NCBI RefSeq assembly: GCF_026914265.1
Contig: NC_069123.1
Span: forward strand, 39,239,678-39,303,677
Reading direction: 5' to 3'
From: Mya arenaria
Taxonomy: Eukaryota; Mollusca; Bivalvia; Myida; Myidae
Length of the DNA stretch: 64,000 nucleotides
Made by a program: the position numbers and the translations under genes. Every line of letters starts with the position of its first letter. The stretch's first letter is position 1. The notes under the pieces were generated by a model, which had not been told where the DNA came from, made no database searches, and saw only the letters and a list, made by a program, of their open reading frames with translations. Positions 52,741-64,000 of the stretch are shown here, piece after piece.

Positions 52741-53535
52741 GCGGTCGTTCGAACAAGCGGTTGTTCGAGAACCGGCGTTCCCTCGAGGTTGGAGCTTGGT
52801 CCCAAACTTTTTTTTATCTATTTTTATATAAAATATACCTACGCTGCATCGAAACCTAATTATGTCGAGGAGTCAAGCAATAAGCTCGGTGCCAAGTACA
52901 CAAATCCTTATGGCTCCCTCGAGGTCAATTTCACACTTTTTCCCGAACAAGTGTTCCAAAATAAATAAACAATTGCTAGGTATTAACATTTTCGCAAGTT
53001 GTAAAAATTGCAATGACAGTTGAAAGGCAATTTGATATGGTGTGAAAAACCGTTGAACACTGTTAACGCATGGCCGATATTAGCTGATATGGGCATTTTT
53101 TAAGATAATTATGAGAAGTTAATGTTGAGAAATGCAATTGAGTAATAAAAAAACTGAATAAACACTACCATATCGATTCAATTTCTGCAAAGAATTCCTT
53201 TTTGTCACTTTGCTTTGCAAAATGGCAATTTTGTAAAATTTAATTTTTTTTATTTATTTATTCATTTATTGATATTTCTTTTACATATTAAATATACATA
53301 TAGTAAACGACAGCTTTTGATCATATGATCGATTTCCACAAAGCAACACATAATTGGTGTCTTAGAAAACAGACTACTTCAAACTTAAAATACACTATCT
53401 ATCTATTAAAACCTTGTCTCTTGGGATAAATCTCATAACAGACTGAAGAATAAAAAATCGGTTCGTTCGAAACATCGGTTCCCTCGAGGTTTGGACTCAG
53501 TCCCCGTCGACCTCGAGCGATCACAGTTTTACTGT
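52741..53535. mobile_element. degenerate pogo/Tigger-like element
   Basis: The right end read inwards is CAGTAAAACTGTGATCGCTC followed by GAGGTCGACGGGGACTGAGT, which resembles Tigger ends. TTCCCTCGAGGT-type motifs with TTCGAAC words recur at 52741-52800, about 52915 and 53460-53500. The left terminus was not found, so the element is probably truncated or very old. Confidence 0.45.
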
Positions 53536-56500
53536 ACTTATCTAAATGACATACTTCTTTTGTTTGACTAAAATTTTGAAAATTGACCTTGTTCACTCAC
53601 TTACTGTACTAGTGATCTTATCCAATTCTACCAAATTCTGGTTTTTGCAACTGATTTCATTGGATGTCTGCTAGTTCTTCCAATATAATGATGACTTAAG
53701 GTGGGCATACAATGCTCAGCCTCTTGACGCTCTTGTTCACTTAGTAGTTAAAAAGGAATTTTCAGCCCGTCCATTTTTCTTGGAAAACAGTGGACTGTGG
53801 AGATACTGTAATAGCCTTTGTGGTTGTCTGTGGCGTATTAGTCACAGTGGAAAAACTTAAACCTTGGTAGTAACTAAAAAACATTCCTGATATTTAAATG
53901 CTTTTTGCCAGATATAATATGCACATATGCTGATAGGGTGACTGTGGCTTCAATAATTGAAGAGTTATTCCCCATTTGATACTGCATAAAACATTCATTT
54001 GGAGTATTGGTTTACTCTGCTGTATTCTATTTAGTCATATGGTGCTAAGAACAAATGTTGACGGTTAAATGATACAGTTGCTTTAAACTATCATCTCGTC
54101 CAACGTTGTCGTTTAAATGTTATCACCTTTTATATTTGATTTTGTACATTTGATTTATGAGATTTTGTACAGCCATTTTCCAGAGTTGTTACCCCGGTAT
54201 ATTAATGTCAGAGATATGTTTTTATATTTAAATGTGAATTGTTACCTGCTTCTGTGTAAGTGTGCAATATTACATTGAACCATGAACATGTTACATTAAT
54301 TAACAGCCATTTTTTTTATTCATTTTTTGTTATAACCGTAAGTTTTTTCCTGTATATATTGTTGCTGCTTTGTTTATGTTTAGTGTATTACCAACAGTAT
54401 TTTGCGCTCGATTTTACTCTTGTTATTTTAAATAGTGCAGATAGATTCATGACAATGTTGTGAAAGATTTTTCGCAGAATTGTTTCACAAGTATGAAATA
54501 GTGCATGTATGTCAGAGTTCGTGCTAAAACAGAGCTCTGTTGAAGGTTTATGATGGACGCAAACAATTTTTCCAGGAAAAAAGGTTATGGTATTGCAATA
54601 ACATTAGTGACATTATTGTAGCCAGTCGATGTTGCTAAAAACTTGAGCCTTGGCCAAAACACACAAGATATTCATATGAAGCTTAGTACACATGTAACAA
54701 GTGAGATCACACACATGTGGCAAGTGAGATCACACACATGTGGCAAGTGAGATCACACACATGTGGCAAGTGAGATCACACACATGTGGCAAGTGAGATC
54801 ACACACATGTGGCAAGTGAGATCACACACATGTAACAAGTGAGATCACACACATGTGGCAAGTGAGATCACACACATGTGGCAAGTGAGATCACACACAT
54901 GTGGCAAGTGAGATCACACACATGTGGCAAGAACCATAATATTTGGTTTATAATTGTTGAAGATATCCATTTTTGAAGGAAAACCTTTACATTTTTTACT
55001 GTTGACTCACAGTAGTCATATTTACCATTGTATCCGGATAGTCAGTCTTGACCATTGACTCACAATAATCGCTTTTAATTTTGACTTGTCTACCTTAAGT
55101 CATTCTATTCTTTTGTTATGACGATCAAATTTTGTATTTATCCAGTACTATTCTGTGACTACAACAGCTCTTTTAATGAAATTCTTGATGTTTGTTTTCT
55201 TTCTTATTAGACATATTCCAGTGGAGTAAAGTAACTATGTATGTTAAAACATATCAGGTCTAAAAATTATGTATATGTTTTTATATTAATATAGGCAAAT
55301 GGCTTTTCCTCCTGTTCTGAAAATGTAATTTAAGGCATTACAAAATTCCTTGTGAACATTGGAATTTTGATCTCAGGTAAAGTTTGGCTCATTGATAAGG
55401 TGGCCTCATAGCTTAGTATAGATATAGCATTTAATTTTAAAAAGAAGAAACGAAACCTTGTTGGTATAATGTGTCGTCATTTAACTACTGTATGGTAGAA
55501 TATATATTTTTTCACTTTCTTCCTTTGTTTATTTCAATTGTCTTTTAATATATCATAGTTATTTTGAATATATACAATAATATCATGTAGATATGTTCAT
55601 ATTTCAATGTTACATGTTGAAGCCCATGATTGATATTTTAGTAATAAATGATGGCAATAAGTTGATTGGTTTCTTACTGGAATTTCATGTTAATACCTAG
55701 ATATTCCATGTGTTGCTTTCATTTATGTTCATTTGTATGGCTACCAAGGGAGGCATATTTAATTATCACAGTGTCCTACAATCTGTCCATTAAAACCTTG
55801 TCTCTTGGGATTTATCTGAATCTCATACAATTTGTGCTTGCATTTCAAAGGCTAAGGTCACACAATTAACAAAGGTTAAGGTCACACAAAGGTCACGCAA
55901 TTCAAAGACTTAGGTCACACATGGAGGTCAATGTACAATAAGGACTTCATAGCAATACTCAATGTCTCAGCATGAACTTTTTAGCTGTTACCAGAACTTC
56001 AGTTTGTAGAAAACGTTTGGAAGTTGTGTCAAGTATCAAGTTTGCGCTCTAAGCTCATAGGTCAAAGTCACACTTAAAAGTTCCTGATGCATATTTTAAG
56101 TTTCATAGCACTACTTTTGTGATCTCAGTCACGTCTTTTTTTAATATTAATAAAATTCACAAATTTCTCAAGGTTATTTGGAGAGATCAGCTCTGGTTTC
56201 TGTCCATCTTTTGAATGTACATAGGTGTAATAAGACGCTGACCTCGAGTGAGAATTGGTATAGTCATCCACAGCAATGATCTGTAGAGGGTACAACCAGT
56301 CCAGTGAGGTTCGATTCAAGGACACTGGTTTGAATCACTCCCATGTAGATTGTAGAGCAGAGCTACAGATAAGGGTCATAATTGGGGTAAATAAGCTTTA
56401 AAACATTCATAATAAAGTATAATAAAAAACATGTTTGTTCTGGTACAAAAACAAGCTATTACAAGGGTGTACCTTTACTAGAATCTATTTACGACATTTT

Positions 56501-58345
56501 TGGGAACAACCCTTTTGACCAAATCAAAGTCAGCCTTAAAACTGGTGTAGAATCACTTCAACTACTAGTCAGTGATATCTCTTGAAGAGGGTATTGTTTA
56601 ATAATGCCTCTTGACTCAACACACTTGAACCTGCCCTACTGTGTTCATACCCAGATATGACATCAATCTTGCAATTTATTCATTAAGTACGGTAGTCACA
56701 TGCATCCTTGAGATTTTCAGAAAAATTATGAAAACCAGTATGTCATTAAAAATATTTATTTTCATACAAACAAAACATAAAAATTCACAAGCATGTTAAC
56801 TGTACAGAAAGTTTTTTCTTGACTGGAAATAAAACTAAGCTAAAACAAAAATAAAACTTAACAACATTTGCAAATAGAGCAACAGTGAGTGTGTGTGTGT
56901 TTGCCAACTTGAAGTTCAAAGTTTCATTTCTTATAAAATGTTTCTACTTTGTCACCTTAATGCAAGACCTCAATAGTTGCACCTATGTTAGATTACATGA
57001 AATAAATTCTTGATGATTAAGAATTGGCGGAACGCAGCAAACGAGCCCTTCTTAATAATAAAGATATTACTTCAGGTCATACAACCGACTTAGAATACAA
57101 CCTTATTGACTGATACATTGTCAACGCAAAATCTGCTGCAGGGAGTCAGTATCCGATGAAAAAGGGACAGTAGGTGGACCTTTACGCATGTGCAAAAGTT
57201 TTTTACAATCTTAATGATTAGGTCTACAACTTAATAATTGCTATCCATCATTTCATTGGCTGAAAATGTAGGTTGTATTCTATAAGATTTATATTGATGG
57301 CTCAGAGAAAGATAAGTCTGTCTGCATATAAAAATAGAAGGATTTTGATAAGTTTGCACTAAGCCTTCAATATTAAGTTATTGTGTGCTTGTACTAGAGC
57401 CATGATTTCTTGAGCTGTATCATTCAGCAATAAGTGATAATTAACAATAAATTATCAAACGACAACACAACACACAAACAATGAAACCATGATTTGATAA
57501 CTCATAAAGAATTATGCAAGTATTTGTATGGCAGCAGTCGAAGAAAGGCAGATAGAGGGAGTACTTCAGAACCCAACATTCCATGTGCATAGCATATGGA
57601 ACATACATTGTTCATGCACCAGTAGTCTGTTATTGCATTATACACACATATCATATATACAAATATACCACTATTACAGTATATTTTCAACAGTACCTGA
57701 TAGTACATGTTGAGGGCTTACCACTAGACTGTTGTTGCACCTATTCCTAGAATGGGTTTCAACTGTTTTGCACCAAGCCCACAATGTATACATGAATGCA
57801 TATAGTTGCGCATAAATAAAACATTATTGCAATTAATACAGGGTTACTTTATTTACACATGATAACAGTTATACATAAAAAAACAAGGTCATCATAAACA
57901 AATGCAAGGTGTTCTACACAAAGTTGAGCAAACAAAATGGAATAAAGCATCACTTCCTTTGCAGTTTTTCAGACCAGAAGACCTTGGTAACGTTCCAGAA
58001 GTTTGTTCCACAAACTTTTTGTAAATGACTATGGGACCTACCACTGTTTGATGTCTTCACAAAAACTCCTTTCCAAACTTTGTTTGCAGATGTACAGTAA
58101 CATGCACATATGACTTACATCACATTTTCGTGATAACAGAAAACTGCCATAATCTTTCCAAACACCTCGGTCTCTTTTGTTAGTAGTTTTTACAAACATG
58201 TGTTACAGTAATTTTTCAACATTAAAGCTTTATGCACAGCCAGCTTGAGAACTTTTTTTGATATTATGTCTTATGCTACTTTCCCCACAAAATGATCAAT
58301 CTGAACTGATATAAAAACTTCCCTTCACATTAATAAAAGATAACC
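53536..58345. other. intergenic, no gene recognised
   Basis: It holds a 23-bp minisatellite (54691-54931) and a degenerate patch of AGGTCACAC words at 55855-56060. A 66-codon minus frame at 56125-56325 matches nothing I know. I could not support a gene here. Confidence 0.45.
54691..54931. repeat. 23-bp minisatellite, about 10 copies
   Basis: The unit is CAAGTGAGATCACACACATGTGG, shown here as CAAGTGAGATCACACACATG plus TGG. The copies are almost identical. The first and seventh carry TAA in place of TGG, which suggests duplication of a six-unit block. Confidence 0.9.
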
Positions 58346-58421
58346 TTTATTGAACTCATAAAGAAACTTGAAATTCTGGAATTCAAAAGCAGATTTTCTG
58401 ACATTATTCATTTTGTTTATT
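58346..58421 (-). terminator. HERC-like candidate polyadenylation signals
   Basis: Two minus-strand AATAAA hexamers, at 58416-58421 and 58346-58351, lie about 140 and 210 bases past the stop codon. Confidence 0.5.
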
Positions 58422-58559
58422 GACATTCCCTTTTTTTAACAATAATTTACAATACTGTTGTCATGATTATGTATTGCTCTTTTTTAAAATCACAGAAAAT
58501 ACTTCATAATGGACACTACAAATTTGATCACATCCATCGCCAGCCACATTCCAAGAACC

Positions 58560-63140
<4,581 letters not shown>

Positions 63141-63145
<5 letters not shown>

Positions 63146-63745
63146 TCCCACCTCAGATAAATAGATCCATTGATTTAACCATGCTAGAAATTCTTATCTT
63201 GCCCACAGGCGAAGATAAAATGCCTGTATGGAACTTCTTTTAATGATCACCACATTGTAATTACCTCCCTTGATGAAAACTGTCATCTGTAGCGTCTGTT
63301 TGAAGCGCATCATGGAAACCTTGTCTTGTGGCAATATTTAGAACGCTAGTTAATTATTTCTCGCTTCAAATGTCACCAGAAAACAGTTTTCACGCACCTT
63401 TCAAGAAATAATGCTTCACTCTTCTTAGAACTATTTAAAGACCGATGACAATTTACATACTCTGAATCATTGCGCGAATATCCATGACATCCATGAATTA
63501 TCGCATATCCATACGCAGTTATTTTCACTAAGCACAAAAGAGTTCCAGCAAAAAAATACATTTTTACTTAATTTTGTTTAACTGAGGTGGGAGAAAAAGC
63601 ATCTACCATAGCCGCTCATGAAAGTTAGGTACATCCCGACCCTCGCGCAGGGTGTTTTGCGGAAACTCGGTAAACCTCGTTTCCGCAAAACACCCTACGC
63701 TCGGGTCGGAATGAACCTATCTTACACTCTCGGCCATGGAAGATA
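63141..63745 (-). mobile_element. hairpin-headed repeat, full-length copy 4 (at HERC-like exon)
   Basis: The core is bounded by inverted CTCCCACCTCAG (63146) and CTGAGGTGGGAG (63580s). A long hairpin follows at 63598-63745: CCGACCCTCGCGCAGGGTGT and ACACCCTACGCTCGGGTCGG are arms, with GCGGAAACTCGG / CGTTTCCGC inside. It carries no ORF. It interrupts a 42-bp repeat unit directly beside a coding exon. Confidence 0.85.
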
Positions 63746-64000
63746 CTTATAATCTTTCCAATAGTTGGCATAATCTTATGAAAGACATGCTCTATCTTTC
63801 CAATAGTTGGCATAATCTTATAAAAGCCATGCTCAATCTTTCCAATAGTTGGCATAAGCTTATAAAAGACATGCTCTATCTTTCCAATAGTTTGCATAAG
63901 CTTATAAAAGCCATGCTCTATCTTTCCAATAGTTTGCATAAGCTAATGAAATACATGCTCTATCTTTCCAATAGTTGGCATAAGCTTATGGAAGACATGC
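63746..64000 (-). repeat. 42-bp tandem array related to HERC-like exon edge
   Basis: Six units run to the window edge. Each reads on the minus strand roughly CATGTCTTTCATAAGCTTAT, then GCCAACTATTGGAAAGATAGAG. The coding exon at 63104-63145 carries the same block (GATGTCTTTCATAAGCTTAT, then GCCAACTGCAGAAAA). In the exon's frame the units encode FHKLMPTIGKIEHV-like peptides, but one unit has an in-frame TAG (63943-63945), so the array is probably not translated throughout. Confidence 0.85.

Noticed and set aside
54691-54931. Regular short repeats that could suggest a CRISPR array
   Set aside because: Units are directly adjacent with no unique spacers, and the genome is animal.
56125-56325. 66-codon minus-strand frame in the intergenic region
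   Set aside because: The peptide looks less repetitive than most, but I recognise no domain, no splice context and no neighbouring exon.
63625-63939. 104-codon minus-strand frame through the 42-bp array into the hairpin element
   Set aside because: It is an artefact of a 42-bp (multiple of 3) unit. An in-frame TAG lies in the next unit and the frame runs into mobile-element sequence.

Overview
The window is eukaryotic, AT-rich and full of introns and repeats. It looks like a mollusc, probably a bivalve. Tandem-repeat elements with ATGCCCCC-type ends and GGTCGGTC stretches, hAT, pogo and Harbinger relics, and many short inverted-repeat elements sit between and inside highly conserved animal genes. 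The species cannot be named from sequence alone.

Six protein-coding genes were reconstructed by joining exons with GT-AG borders and matching reading phases. (1) MICU1, minus strand, about 1-4885: the 5' part, with the rest beyond the left edge. (2) PCNA, plus strand, 9047-17668: 6 coding exons, 260 aa, complete. (3) RACK1, minus strand, 25938-30769: 7 coding exons, 318 aa, complete. (4) PP2A catalytic subunit, plus strand, 32745-36959: 7 coding exons, 311 aa, complete. (5) A TMEM130-like PKD-type membrane glycoprotein, plus strand, 43711-52396: 7 coding exons, 457 aa, complete. (6) The HECT-domain end of a HERC3/HERC4-like ubiquitin ligase, minus strand, 58560 to the right edge. MICU1/PCNA and RACK1/PP2A are head-to-head pairs. 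The genes serve unrelated core functions: mitochondrial calcium gating, DNA replication, ribosome scaffolding, phosphatase signalling, a cell-surface or vesicle glycoprotein, and ubiquitin ligation. There is no operon logic.

Region by region: 1-4.9 kb is MICU1 with a pogo/Tigger-like element and two hairpin elements in its introns. 4.9-8.8 kb is intergenic and holds a hAT-like element with a second element nested in it. 8.8-9.0 kb is the PCNA promoter, with TCTCGCGAGA, CCAAT and E2F sites. 9-17.7 kb is PCNA, whose introns 3 and 5 carry two related hAT-like elements in opposite orientation. 17.9-25.8 kb is a repeat-rich gene desert with a broken Harbinger transposon (transposase on plus, Myb/SANT-like partner on minus). 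25.9-37 kb is RACK1 and PP2A. 37-43.7 kb holds a 166-bp tandem array, a TA-flanked element and a LINE tail. 43.7-52.5 kb is the TMEM130-like gene with many intronic elements and a perfect 127-bp palindrome. 52.5-58.3 kb has no recognised gene. 58.3-64 kb is the HERC-like gene, with several minisatellites in its introns and a 42-bp array that duplicates the edge of a coding exon.

The least expected structures are: a repeat family with a long terminal hairpin present four times, each time inside one of three of these genes; the 42-bp array grown from a HERC exon and split by one of those elements; and the perfect palindrome. I found no convincing new multi-gene system.
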